Part shown: positions 19,381-27,967 of the stretch, one piece after another
Position numbering within the stretch: position 1 is the stretch's first letter
How the letters are laid out: each line of letters begins with the position of its first letter
Assembly (NCBI RefSeq): GCF_014193655.1
Contig: NZ_JACHZQ010000001.1
Span: 930,001 to 994,000 of the forward strand
Origin: Rhizobium sp. BK313
Lineage (GTDB): Bacteria; Pseudomonadota; Alphaproteobacteria; Rhizobiales; Rhizobiaceae
Direction: 5' to 3'
DNA length: 64,000 bases
The notes under the pieces: generated by a model
The model's database searches: none
Told to the model about the DNA's origin: nothing
The model's input: only the letters and a program-made list of their open reading frames with translations
Translations under genes and position numbers: made by a program

Positions 19381-19768
19381 ATGTCTGGGGCCACCCATAT
19401 CGGCTGCTCGGGATGGTTCTATTGGCATTGGAAAGGAGAGTTTTACCCGGCAGACGTCCCGTCGAGCTTTCTTTTTCAACTGCCGCCAAGCGTGCGCTAT
19501 GATCCGGACAGACTGCAACTAATTCTGACGCAGCTCGACCCCCGTCACCGCAACGTCGTTGAATTCCGCGGCAAGAGTTGGTGGAACGAGGAGACTTTGT
19601 CCGCGTTTCGAGGGTTCCGCATTTTGTTCCTGCAGCGCTCCCCGCCTTCCAGACCAGTTAGTAAAAACTGCCGATGACATTTACATTCGTTTCGACGGCA
19701 CCACCCGGTGGTATCGCCACGACTACAGCGAGCCCGAACTCATGGTATGGGCTGAAGCGAGCCGGTAA
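19381..19768 (+). pseudogene. DUF72-family protein, decayed
   Basis: The piece HIGCSGWFYWHWKGEFYPAD is the DUF72 N-terminus (TIM-barrel, YecE-like). It is followed, after an apparent deletion, by FLFQLPPSVRYDPDRL, then VVEFRGKSWWNEE. The family C-terminal motif ADDIYIRFDGTTRWYRHDYS is in another frame to 19768. At least two deletions and one frameshift have removed most of the barrel. A second DUF72 gene lies on the opposite strand 300 bases on. Confidence 0.8.
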
Positions 19769-20072
19769 CGGTGTACGTTGCTATGATCTGGCCTTTAGCA
19801 GCCAATCATCAGTGTCATCATCACCGCTACGACACCGTTGAAGACTGCGCATAGCGTTGCCGAAAGTGTCGGCGCGGATGCGCCTGGCGCGGCGGACGCT
19901 TTTCCAGGCGCCAACAAATATTTGTCATGATCGACGAGTTCGTCCTCGGCGTCCTCGGACCTTGGGAAGGACAAATAGGGTCTCAGAAGCGATTTTCTGG
20001 GGTGGACGGGGACGGCAGACGTGACGTGGTTTCGTTAGGTCAGTCTTTCTCGGCGCCAGGATAACGGATATA

Positions 20073-20991
20073 TTAAGCCGCAACCAATTTTGAATGTTTT
20101 TTGGCAATGGCGGGAGCTGCCAATCCAAGCCGTTCGGCAAGCGCCCGCGCGTCTGCGGGGGCGCGCACTTTCACATCATTGTCGAAATAGACATAGACGT
20201 CGCGGCCTTTGCGTGCCCGCTTCAGCGGCTTAAGGACGCGATTGGCGTTCGCCGGCTCGCGACCGTGTGTCCAGTCATCGATCCTCCCTGCCCAGATATC
20301 CAGGGCCTTATCGTCATAGCCACTGACATAGAGCTCCTCAGAGCCGTGGAGACGGCAATAGACGAAGTCGGCCGTCACGTCCATCGGCAGGGGCCACTCG
20401 ACCGTGTCCGCGCAGACAAGCCCGAATTCATGCTCGCGAACAGGTCGATAAAATCCGGGTCGACGAAGCTCTCGTGGCGGATTTCGAAGGCGTGGCGAAT
20501 AGGTCTTTCGCCATCCGCCTTCACCCAGTCGCGACCATTTAGTCGTCGTCGTGCCGTTGGGCAAGTTTGGCGGCGGCGACCGTGTCCTTCGGAAGCATTC
20601 TCATGAATGCGGAAAAGAGATCGGGGTCGAACCGCAGTCGGGGCGGAAATTGCCAGAGGATGGGTCCGAGCTTGGGGCCTAGGCGTAACACGCCGGAAGC
20701 GAAGAAATTGGCGAGCGGAGTTTGGACATCGCGAAGCCTGCGCAGATGAGTGATGTAGCGGGAGCCTTTTACCGCAAAGACGAAATCGTCCGGCGTCTCG
20801 TCGCGCCACTTCGCAAAGACCTCCGGGTGTTGCAGGCCGTAAAAAGTGCCATTGATTTCGATCGACGAATATTGCCTGGACGCAAAGGCCAACTCGCGCT
20901 TCTGCGTCACACCCTCCGGATAAAAGACGCCGCGCCAAGGGGCGTAAGTCCAACCCGAGATACCGATGCGGATCGTGCCTGTCTTCGCCAT
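20073..20991 (-). pseudogene. DUF72-family protein with two frameshifts
   Basis: Read with two one-base corrections this is a complete DUF72 protein of about 305 residues: start GTIRIGISGWTYAPWRGVFY, middle WQFPPRLRFDPDLF, then DWVKADGERPIRHAFEIRHE, ADTVEWPLP and the end YFDNDVKVRAPADARALAE. The shifts fall near 20545 (a repeated GAC tract) and near 20430. Since the rest is intact, sequencing error is as likely as gene death. A stress-type promoter with AGTT lies directly upstream, divergent from the one for the phospholipase D-like gene. DUF72 function is uncertain. Confidence 0.8.
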
Positions 20992-20999
20992 TCAATAGG

Positions 21000-21024
21000 A
21001 ACTGTGACGCTGGCGACTTGTTCC
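21000..21024 (-). promoter_or_regulatory. EcfG-type promoter, imperfect
   Basis: On the minus strand GGAAC (21024-21020), 16 bases, AGTT (21003-21000). It lies only 9 bases before the DUF72 start at 20991. Confidence 0.5.
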
Positions 21025-21070
21025 TCCAATCCGGCTTTGATGGCGGCACTATCGTCAAGCGCCCTTCGGC

Positions 21071-21095
21071 GGAACCTTGGAAAAATCCGGGCGTT
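21071..21095 (+). promoter_or_regulatory. EcfG-type general stress promoter
   Basis: GGAAC (21071-21075), 16 bases, CGTT (21092-21095): a perfect match, 79 bases before the phospholipase D-like gene. Confidence 0.75.
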
Positions 21096-21173
21096 TGGTT
21101 AGGGCAAAAGCGACAAGGACCTGTCGGGGCTCGACCGGCTGTCGGACACAGAGAGGAGTGAAATGGTTCTGCC

Positions 21174-22595
21174 ATGTCGCTGAAAGCCGAAGATGTACGG
21201 TTGGAAGGTATTGCGGCGCAGGCGGCCTTCCTAATCAATGGCAGTGCGTATTTCTCTCGGTTGGCCTTCAGTTTGCGCCACGCGCGAAAACGGATCTGGA
21301 TCATCGGATGGGACTTCAATCCCGATATCCGCCTGCAGCCCGAGAAATCCAGCGAAACGCTGGGGGATCTCCTGAATACTCTGGCGGACGCCAATCCCGA
21401 TCTTGAGATTCGTATTCTGATCTGGGCCTTGGGACCGCTTTATTCCGAGAAATCCTTGAAGGTATTGCGCAAGAAAAGTTTTCCGAAGAACAATCACATC
21501 AACTTGCGGTTCGCCATCCAGCCCTCCATTCGAGGATGTCACCATCAGAAACTTGTCTCCATCGACGATTCCGTCGCCTTCGTCGGTGGAATCGATCTGA
21601 CGTCGCGGCGTTGGGACACGTGGGGCCACAGGGTTCGCGACAAGCTGAAACGCGATCCGGAGGGGGTATTTTACGAGCCGCTTCACGATCTGCAAGCCAT
21701 TGTAACGGGGGACGCCGCAAGGCTTATCGCCTCTGTGGCGAGGCGACGATGGACGGATGCCACTGGCGAAGAATACAGGGCCTTGCCGGCGCAGACGGCC
21801 GTCGACTGGCCAGGCGATCTCGCGGTATCGCTTGAGAATGTGCCGGTCAGGCTTGCGGTAACCGAACCGGCCACCTTCTTCAGATCGGGCCTGGGTCAAG
21901 GAATCGTCGTGACAAAGGAGGTGATCGCCAGCGCGAGACGTCAGCTTTATATCGAAACGCAATACCTCGCGTCGTTTAATGTCGCAGACGCCATCGCAGC
22001 GCGCCTGTGGGAAGACAACGGCCCGGAAGTCGTCATCATCTGCACGCGCAAGTCCCATGGCCTGATCGAAAACTTTGTCATGGGACGGAATCGCGACAGG
22101 ATAATTCGGCGCCTCATGAATGCCGATCGTCACGGTCGGCTGCGTGTCCTCTATCCGGTCGTTCCCGATGGCGAAAAGCAGGTCGAACTGCTTGTTCACT
22201 CGAAACTCCTGATCGCCGACGACAATCTGTTGCGCATCGGCTCCTCTAATCTCAACCACCGATCCGAGGGGCTCGACACCGAATGCGATGTTCTCTTTCA
22301 GGCACTTAGGCCCGCCCACCGCTTGGCGATCGGTGAACTGCGCAACCGGCTCGTGGCGGAATATCTCGGCTGCGCCGCCAGCGCCGTTCGAAATGCTTTT
22401 CGACGGAGTGGATCGCTGATCGAGACGATAGCCGAGCTGAATGTCGGGGCCCGGTGCCTCAAGCCATTTGCGGCGACCTGCGAAAGGACGGAGCCGATTG
22501 CGGGAACCGCGATATTTGATCCCGCCCGTCCGCTAGGGCGACGGGGTTCTCGTCGCCTTGTCGGCCGCCTTCGCCGGCTCCTTCGTTCCAACTGA
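21174..22595 (+). CDS. Phospholipase D-type cardiolipin synthase, ClsB-like
   Basis: 473 residues with two HKD catalytic motifs: HHQKLVSIDDSVAFVGG near residue 123 and VHSKLLIADDNLLRIGSSNL near residue 341, both with the following GG/GS. The arrangement with no N-terminal membrane segments is like ClsB rather than ClsA. Such enzymes make cardiolipin from phosphatidylglycerol or transfer phosphatidyl groups to other alcohols. The neighbours are a ybhN relic and a YbhP-like phosphoesterase. In E. coli clsB, ybhN and ybhP form one operon, so the three belong together functionally. A perfect general-stress promoter precedes it, pointing to membrane remodelling in stress or stationary phase. Confidence 0.85.
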   Translation: MSLKAEDVRLEGIAAQAAFLINGSAYFSRLAFSLRHARKRIWIIGWDFNPDIRLQPEKSSETLGDLLNTLADANPDLEIRILIWALGPLYSEKSLKVLRKKSFPKNNHINLRFAIQPSIRGCHHQKLVSIDDSVAFVGGIDLTSRRWDTWGHRVRDKLKRDPEGVFYEPLHDLQAIVTGDAARLIASVARRRWTDATGEEYRALPAQTAVDWPGDLAVSLENVPVRLAVTEPATFFRSGLGQGIVVTKEVIASARRQLYIETQYLASFNVADAIAARLWEDNGPEVVIICTRKSHGLIENFVMGRNRDRIIRRLMNADRHGRLRVLYPVVPDGEKQVELLVHSKLLIADDNLLRIGSSNLNHRSEGLDTECDVLFQALRPAHRLAIGELRNRLVAEYLGCAASAVRNAFRRSGSLIETIAELNVGARCLKPFAATCERTEPIAGTAIFDPARPLGRRGSRRLVGRLRRLLRSN

Positions 22596-22887
22596 GCGAT
22601 GCCGAAACGCCAGTTCGCTGGCGATCAGGAGGGTCGTTCCCAGCATGAGCGGGATTAGGCAATAGATGCAGCGGAATACGATCAAGGCGCCGATGGAGGC
22701 CACATCCGGCGTAATGTAGGCGACGGTCGACTCAAGTACGCCGAGTGCCGAGTCCGCCCGTCCTGATGTCATATACGCTGTAATGCTGGAGGATGCGATG
22801 CAGAAGGAAGAATGCGAGCGATATCGCTGCGATGACCAGGCTATTCCAAATCAGGCTTTCAAGGTCATCGGCGATTCCTCTGGGCAT
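22533..22887 (-). pseudogene. YbhN/UPF0104-type membrane protein, internal deletion
   Basis: From 22887 the frame gives an N-terminus typical of YbhN-like lipid-flippase-type proteins (ISLAFFLLHRILQHYSVYDI), then passes straight into the family's C-terminal motif (LGVLESTVAYITPDVASIG, ALIVFRCIYCLIPLMLG). Relatives have about 300 residues; some 200 in the middle are gone. In addition the seven bases GCCGAGT are tandemly duplicated at 22740-22753, which shifts the frame at the junction. The gene retains a perfect stress promoter (22911-22935). Its tail overlaps the 3' end of the convergent clsB-like gene. Confidence 0.75.
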
Positions 22888-22908
22888 GGAACTCCGCCCT
22901 GATAATGT

Positions 22909-22933
22909 GGAACGATCGGACGAGTTTGGTGTT
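22909..22933 (+). promoter_or_regulatory. EcfG-type promoter for ybhP-like gene
   Basis: GGAAC (22909-22913), 16 bases, TGTT (22930-22933). The -10 ends 9 bases before the ATG at 22942, so the transcript would be nearly leaderless. It overlaps an opposite-strand promoter. Confidence 0.65.
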
Positions 22934-22935
22934 CC
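22911..22935 (-). promoter_or_regulatory. EcfG-type promoter for ybhN-like gene
   Basis: On the minus strand GGAAC (22935-22931), 16 bases, CGTT (22914-22911): perfect. It shares almost all its bases with the plus-strand promoter, shifted by two. Confidence 0.7.
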
Positions 22936-22941
22936 CCGGCC

Positions 22942-23676
22942 ATGCCCCACGGACGATCGATCAGAATTCTGACCTACAACGTGCACAGTTGCATTGGTAC
23001 GGATCGCAAGATCGACCCTGGCCGGGTCGCCGCGGTCATTAAAGAGGCACGGGTAGACATCGTGGCACTGCAGGAGATTGACGTTCGCCGCCACAGAACC
23101 GGCGGCGTCGATCAGGCGGGCATGATCGCCTCGTTGCTGAAGATGGAGGCGCACTTCAATCCGGCCTTGACGCTAGCCGACGAGCAATACGGAGACGCGC
23201 TCATCACGGATCTGCCGACAAAGGCGATCAAGGCCGGTCCTTTGCCTTCATCGGGCGAACCGCGGGGGGCGCTTTCCATCGAAGTCATGGTGGGAGACAG
23301 GCAGTTGCATCTCGTCAACACCCATCTTGGCCTTCGAGGACGCGATCGGATCCACCAAATGACGACACTCCTAGGGCCTGCATGGCTGAAGGGTAGCGGC
23401 ATGGACCTTCAGTCGACCATTCTCTGCGGAGATTTCAACGCCGTTCCCGCCTCGGCAGCCTATCGTCTCGCCGCCCGCACATTGAAGGACGTCCAACTTT
23501 CCGGCAATCAACCGGTGAGGCCGACCTTTCCCTCGCGCTATCCGCTGCTACGGCTGGATCATATTTTCGTCAGCGCTGATCTTGCCGTCCTTGGCACGTC
23601 CGTACCTCGAAATCGGTTGACGAGTGTTGCTTCCGACCATCTTCCATTGATTGCGGAAATCGACCTTGGCGATTGA
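22942..23676 (+). CDS. Endonuclease/exonuclease/phosphatase-family protein, YbhP-like
   Basis: 244 residues covering a whole EEP domain: RILTYNVHSCIGTD, DIVALQEID (metal-binding Glu), VNTHLGLRGRDR, LCGDFNAVP (catalytic Asp/Asn), LDHIFVS and ASDHLPLIAEI (catalytic His). No signal peptide. Family members hydrolyse phosphodiester or phosphate esters in nucleic acids, phosphoinositides or lipids. Linkage to the ClsB-like gene and the YbhN relic argues for a lipid-related substrate, as proposed for YbhP. There is no ribosome binding site, and the stress-type -10 ends 9 bases from the ATG, suggesting leaderless translation. Confidence 0.88.
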   Translation: MPHGRSIRILTYNVHSCIGTDRKIDPGRVAAVIKEARVDIVALQEIDVRRHRTGGVDQAGMIASLLKMEAHFNPALTLADEQYGDALITDLPTKAIKAGPLPSSGEPRGALSIEVMVGDRQLHLVNTHLGLRGRDRIHQMTTLLGPAWLKGSGMDLQSTILCGDFNAVPASAAYRLAARTLKDVQLSGNQPVRPTFPSRYPLLRLDHIFVSADLAVLGTSVPRNRLTSVASDHLPLIAEIDLGD

Positions 23677-23886
23677 CGCGCCCAACCTCTTTTCCTGCGT
23701 GTTTTGCCATCGGCATTCATTCTGGCGGGCCGCCCCGGGCCGAAGGTCAGCTGTAAAAACATCGGCCCACCCACGTTTCGAGCATCAAGATCAAGCCTTA
23801 CCAGTGAGGCGAAGCAAGCCGTCATTCCTAATAGTTGTCTCGCCGTCGTATATGAGGTGATGCTAAATAATTTTATGGACCTACAC

Positions 23887-23911
23887 GGAACAACCTGAAC
23901 ATGGTGCCGTT
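23887..23911 (+). promoter_or_regulatory. EcfG-type general stress promoter
   Basis: GGAAC (23887-23891), 16 bases, CGTT (23908-23911): perfect. It precedes the amber-interrupted sigma gene by about 200 bases, and an in-frame upstream extension from about 23921 is open, so the translated leader could be longer than annotated. Confidence 0.75.
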
Positions 23912-24118
23912 CCTTAGGGGATGCGAAGAGCGCTTGACAAAGCCCGAAGGGATTCAGGCGTCATCGGAGCGACTCGCTCAATTTATGATCGTTGGAATGA
24001 ACCTACCGGCATCCGCAAGGTCGCCGAGCCAGATTTTTGTGGCGTTCCAATAGGTGCGCACACAAACATCAACAGCATCGTTCCAATGATGCGGGTGGAG
24101 GAGAGTGTTGTGATCGAC

Positions 24119-24613
24119 ATGTCCCGGTCAGGGGATTTGCAGGCTGAGATTGTTAGCCTCATTCCGGCTCTTCGCGCTTTCGCCAGGACCTTCCACAGAA
24201 ATTCTGTTGATGCCGAGGACTTGGTTCAGGAAACCCTGACAAAGGCGCTCGCCAACCTCGGGCAATTCGATCCTGGAACACGGATGAAATCCTGGCTGTT
24301 TACCATCATGCGCAATACGTTTTGCACGAAGTTCCGCATTGCCAAACGCGAGGCGCCCGGCAGCAAGAAATGCGTGTCCGGGTCCGGCGTGGAATTGCCG
24401 TCCCAGGAATAGACAATCCGAGCAAGAGAATTGGAACGGGCCTGCAGCCTGCTACCCGAGCCCTATCGAGCGGTACTGGAATATGTGGTGATCGAGGGTC
24501 GCTCTTACGACGATGCGGCGGATAAATTCGGCTGTGCAATCGGCACGGTGAAGAGTCGCATCAACCGAGCCCGCCAGCAGCTTGCCGCTCAACTCGACAA
24601 GGATATCGGCTAA
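24119..24613 (+). pseudogene. ECF sigma factor, EcfG-like, amber-interrupted
   Basis: One continuous frame of 164 codons broken by a single TAG at 24410-24412. Before it lies region sigma-2 (LIPALRAFARTFHRNSVDAE, DLVQETLTKALANL, MKSWLFTIMRNTFCTKF); after it, in the same frame, region sigma-4 (LERACSLLPEPYRAVLEYVV, SYDDAADKFGCAIGTVKSRI). The stop falls in the linker, in the context Q-E-stop-T-I-R-A-R. The start is ATG 24119 or the GTG nine bases before, both behind GGTGGAGGAGAG. It is closely related to the sigma factor at 14873. As it stands a sigma-2-only peptide would be made. A perfect stress promoter precedes it, which suggests former or present autoregulation. Confidence 0.85.
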
Positions 24614-24646
24614 CATCGCCCAATGCGTCGCAGCTCCAAAATAACT

Positions 24647-25039
24647 TCAGACATCCCACTTTGGGCTGCCAAACAGCGCCTTGGCGATATACTCGATTTC
24701 GGCTGCTTTTTCACAGAGAACAAAACCGGTAAATCCGACCGGAACGACGGGCATACCGTGGCCTATCGCGAACAAATACGGCAGGTTCAGCCTCTCGAGC
24801 GTTTCCACAACTGGAAGCACAAGGTCCGCGCCGAGATGCAGGTCCAGAATCGCAGCATCAACGGTTTCGCTCTCGATTAGCTCAAGAGCGTTCCCGACAT
24901 CACGGATGGGGCCAATCAGAATAGCGCCCAGTTCCCGCAATTTTTGGAGCGTCTCGTCCGCGAGGAAATCCCCGTCCTCAACGATCAAAAGCCGCTTGTC
25001 CGAAAACATCGGGCTATATGTGATCGTCGAATCGTTCAT
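24647..25039 (-). CDS. Single-domain response regulator
   Basis: 130 residues, a receiver domain with no output domain. The acidic pair is at E21-D22 (LLIVEDGDFLADE), the phospho-acceptor is Asp66 (AAILDLHLG), and the conserved lysine is Lys111 (FVLCEKAAE). Stand-alone receivers of this type in Rhizobiales often serve HWE kinases as phosphate sinks or connectors, for example in the general stress phosphorelay. No kinase is adjacent; the HWE kinase at 412 is the only one in the window. It is convergent with the amber-interrupted sigma gene. Confidence 0.85.
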   Translation of the reverse strand: MNDSTITYSPMFSDKRLLIVEDGDFLADETLQKLRELGAILIGPIRDVGNALELIESETVDAAILDLHLGADLVLPVVETLERLNLPYLFAIGHGMPVVPVGFTGFVLCEKAAEIEYIAKALFGSPKWDV

Positions 25040-25839
25040 TAACCGCTCCAGATTAACTTGACCACTTATAGATGGGCCTCGTGCGAGCTGAAAGTGAATC
25101 TACGAGGCGGGCCTAAATCAGCACCATTCTGTCGCAATTCACCCCGGAAGCCGATGAAGGCGGATTTTGGCCCGGAATTCCAGCTTCACGTCGCAATTCC
25201 CACGCCCACACGCGGAGGCAAATGGTTGTTCCGCCAATATCGGCGAGAGCATGGCGATCGTCCTGAATGACAATAACTCCTCTATCATGCGAGCGCTTTG
25301 GAGGCGCGGAAAAACCTCGAAATCCGGGAACATTTTCCGGAATGTCTGATGGCCTTCGAAGAGGCACATTCCATCCGCTGGCTAGGGAAAGATGCCTTGC
25401 TGCGTTTCGCATCAGGCGACAGTCGAGGCTGCGCGAGAGGCCTTGTCCTGGACTCTCTTGATGCGCAGCTATACCGATGACGGACATTTCGCCGACAACC
25501 GCAGCGGACGTCGGCGAACCGCCCGATAACTTACGCTTTCTCGAACTATCGATCGCGTCAAGGTCGATGTGCTCGTCCACGTACGCTGGATCTCCGCTGA
25601 TGCAACGGTCTTCGGGAGGACCGTTGCATATTGCGCTGTTTGTGACTGTCACTGATCTGGCTGAGGTCGGAAGCGCCGTTGTTGTCGACGCGCTCAGTCC
25701 ACGCGCACCCGCGACAAGAATGTTCTCGATTGTTTTTCCCATACGGGGCGCAAACCAGCCACGGCGCCGAGAGACGCCGGGCTTTGCATCTTGCTCGAGA
25801 GGTATGAACGGAGAGCCGGCCTCACTCTCCAATAGTCGA
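25040..25839. other. Gene-poor, no family recognised
   Basis: Several frames are open, including a minus-strand one from 25847 to 25113, but none looks like a known protein. A plus-strand frame near 25300-25480 (FPECLMAFEEAHSIRWLGKD) has protein-like composition and may be a small broken gene. Confidence 0.35.
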
Positions 25840-26238
25840 TCAGTCAAGTACCTTGATCACTTTGCGTGAAGAAGGCTCAATGATAACGCGCTCGTGGTTG
25901 ACCACAGCGTAGGCGTATTTCGGATTTTCCGGAATCGTTCGTATCACGACGGCATCCGGCAATGGCTGGCCGACTACGACTTTTTCCTTCACGACAACCG
26001 CATCATCGGGCAAAGGCTGTTCACGCACGTAGGTGACAACCTTCTGCGGCGGCGGATCGATAGCAGTGCCAACGATAGCGCCCGCAACACCGCCGACTGC
26101 GGCCCCTACCGGACCACCCACGACGGCACCCGTCACCGCCCCGCCTGCGGCGCCGGTAACGGTAGAAGACTGTGCAAAAGCGTACCCGCTCGTCAATGCA
26201 AGGGAGAGGGCAGCTATGCTAAGTGCTTTCGTTTTCAT
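25840..26238 (-). CDS. Secreted glycine-zipper/DUF1236 protein
   Basis: 132 residues. Signal peptide KTKALSIAALSLALTSGYAF ending AQ. A glycine-zipper membrane-like stretch follows (GAVTGAVVGGPVGAAVGGVA), then the DUF1236 part with paired motifs VREQPLPDDAVVVKEKVVVG and PENPKYAYAVVNHERVI. Such proteins are periplasmic or outer-membrane-associated in Rhizobiales; the function is unknown. The ATG at 26238 is preceded by AAGGAGAAT. A stress-type promoter lies 53 bases upstream. Confidence 0.85.
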   Translation of the reverse strand: MKTKALSIAALSLALTSGYAFAQSSTVTGAAGGAVTGAVVGGPVGAAVGGVAGAIVGTAIDPPPQKVVTYVREQPLPDDAVVVKEKVVVGQPLPDAVVIRTIPENPKYAYAVVNHERVIIEPSSRKVIKVLD

Positions 26239-26290
26239 CAGATTCTCCTTTGTGTTTCCTATTCCTCCGCATGAAACGGAGCTAGGGTAG

Positions 26291-26315
26291 AACATCTGAG
26301 AACCCGGTCTGTTCC
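26291..26315 (-). promoter_or_regulatory. EcfG-type general stress promoter
   Basis: On the minus strand GGAAC (26315-26311), 16 bases, TGTT (26294-26291), upstream of the DUF1236 gene. Confidence 0.65.
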
Positions 26316-26770
26316 GGTTGTGAGGCTTCAGTCTGGGGTGGGTAGGACCTTGGTCTGGCCTGGCGCGGACTAAGGTCCCACACCGTTCGACAGGCTACCG
26401 AAGCTTGTGTGCGGCAGGTCGCCGGTATGCTCATCATCGTCCCATCAGCCCTCGAAAAAGGGCTTTCCCGCTCGACCCCTGGTAGGTTAATTCAACCAGC
26501 GGTCGGTCACAAGACGTTCGGCCAGATGACGTGTTTTTTGCTTCCTTGGCAAACGATCTGGCCTGTTCGGCAAGCGGACGTTGCCGAGAATAAAACGCCC
26601 CTGCGAATGCCGGCGAGGCTTAAAAAGTGTACGGCACGTTTTGGAAGTGCAAGCGTCAGGAAGTGGCTGTCGACCGCCGAGTGCACCAGCCAGAGCTGCG
26701 ACGGCCGCATTCAACACATCGGAACTATCGTTTGGATCGTGCCGATGGCAGCTGTATCGAGTACGGTGCA
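26316..26770. other. Intergenic, nothing recognised
   Basis: Open frames occur on both strands, but I can support none as a gene. Confidence 0.35.
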
Positions 26771-27085
26771 TCACAAATATGCGCCAAAAAGCAATAGAAG
26801 CGCCCCGGCGACGATAACCAATGGTGCCAGCCAGTTTCTCGACAAACCGAGAAAGCGGAGCCCTTGACGCTGCGGATTACGCGCTGCCATCGATCGCAAC
26901 CGGCGGGCGACCGGTGCCGCACTGACGTGTGCGCCGAAATGGCAGTAGTATACAAGATTGTGCAGCTGGTGATCGGTCAGTTCAAAGAAGCGCTTGGCTT
27001 CTCCGTAGCTATCGGTTTCCATTCCCGCCGCCCGTAGGACCGGATCAGCATATGCGACGGCAATCGGCGTGTAGTCGCCTCGCAT
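26771..27085 (-). CDS. Small tail-anchored membrane protein, hypothetical
   Basis: 104 residues. A soluble, helical N-terminal part (EAKRFFELTDHQLHNLVYYC) is followed by a basic stretch and one C-terminal hydrophobic segment (WLAPLVIVAGALLLLFGAYL), so it is probably a tail-anchored inner-membrane protein. No family recognised. It begins 24 bases after the 52-residue gene at 27110-27268 and is probably co-transcribed with it. Confidence 0.6.
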   Translation of the reverse strand: MRGDYTPIAVAYADPVLRAAGMETDSYGEAKRFFELTDHQLHNLVYYCHFGAHVSAAPVARRLRSMAARNPQRQGLRFLGLSRNWLAPLVIVAGALLLLFGAYL

Positions 27086-27109
27086 GGCTGCCTGCTCCGC
27101 TGCGGGCTG

Positions 27110-27268
27110 TTATTCGGTTTCGTAAGGCGTGTTGAGAAACGGTCGGGCACTGCGTTCCAGAACGTCCGCCCATCGTTCAAGCCGCTTAGACTGTGATAGT
27201 TCCAGGCGAGCGTATGTCGGCCTGATCTTTGCGACGGTTTTCAACTGCTCCACGGTATGCTGTTCCAT
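27110..27268 (-). CDS. Small helical hypothetical protein
   Basis: 52 residues beginning EQHTVEQLKTVAKIRPTYAR and ending RPFLNTPYETE, charged and probably two helices. GGAGG stands five bases before the ATG, which makes this convincing as a gene despite its size. It is followed by the tail-anchored protein gene on the same strand. Function unknown. Confidence 0.65.
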   Translation of the reverse strand: MEQHTVEQLKTVAKIRPTYARLELSQSKRLERWADVLERSARPFLNTPYETE

Positions 27269-27277
27269 TTCGGCCTC

Positions 27278-27460
27278 CTATCTTGGGGAAAATAGATGGT
27301 CCGCTCCCAGGAGCAGCGTCGCGCAGGCGGCGATCGATATCCAATAGCGATCTGAACCGGCCCGCTCCAAGATGTTGGCTTCAGGCTTTGGTCTTGAAAG
27401 GATTGAACTGCGGAGAGCATCGGCGAACGTCGTCTCCTGCGAATAGCCCAGATTGCCCAC
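27278..27460 (-). CDS. Possible small membrane protein
   Basis: 60 residues from a GTG, ending with a hydrophobic stretch (WISIAACATLLLGADHLF). It ends 10 bases before the 52-residue gene starts, so it could head the same operon. No good ribosome binding site and no recognised family. Confidence 0.35.
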   Translation of the reverse strand: MGNLGYSQETTFADALRSSILSRPKPEANILERAGSDRYWISIAACATLLLGADHLFSPR

Positions 27461-27679
27461 GCAATGCGGGCGGTTCTTTCTGGAATGTTTCCTTTTGCCG
27501 GGAGGACGAGACCTCCAACGTTATCGCGTTAGAATGATGACACGAAAGCCTGGTTCGTCCCGGGAAAGGCGGCCGAGGCGCACATTGCTGGCTGGATTTG
27601 CAGGCTGTCGCCTTGAATGCGAGCGGAGCAGGGCGATAGTTACCCGCGTTCTCATCGGACGGGAGGCGCACACGGTGAT

Positions 27680-27705
27680 GGAAATGTCCGGTATCGGACA
27701 TTTCC
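27680..27705. promoter_or_regulatory. Perfect inverted repeat, possible operator
   Basis: GGAAATGTCCG (27680-27690) and CGGACATTTCC (27695-27705) form an 11-base perfect inverted repeat with a 4-base centre. There is no T run, so an operator or processing site is more likely than a terminator. It lies 77 bases before the small gene at 27782. A half-like match (GGAAATGTCC) occurs at about 34070. Confidence 0.5.
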
Positions 27706-27781
27706 TTTCAAGATGTCGTATTTTACTTTTATCTAAAATAGCGTCGTGTATGTTAGCCCGCGTTCTACGAGGAGGAATTGA

Positions 27782-27967
27782 ATGCAGCGCATCCAGCCGA
27801 AAGAGGTAACTGGCGAAGTCCCAATCCGTGTTTGGGCCGTTACGGATTTCTGTGAACGGCATCAGCTAAGCAGGGAAAACGAAGTGAGGCTTCTCCAGCT
27901 CTTTGGTCCGTTCGCGACGGCCGCGGAACTAAGGTACAACGTAGAGCACCCACCGAAGTGGCGGTAG
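27782..27967 (+). CDS. Small hypothetical protein
   Basis: 61 residues with a very strong ribosome binding site (GAGGAGGAATTG) before the ATG. The protein has a basic start, a probable helical pair (VWAVTDFCERHQLSRENEVR, LLQLFGPFATAAELRYNVE) and a basic C-terminus. The pattern recalls short helical-bundle proteins common in Rhizobium with no assigned function. The inverted repeat at 27680 may control it. Confidence 0.65.
   Translation: MQRIQPKEVTGEVPIRVWAVTDFCERHQLSRENEVRLLQLFGPFATAAELRYNVEHPPKWR

Noticed and set aside
25113..25847. Long minus-strand open frame of 244 codons.
   Set aside because: Composition is unlike a real protein, no motif, no ribosome binding site; adjacent frames look equally plausible.
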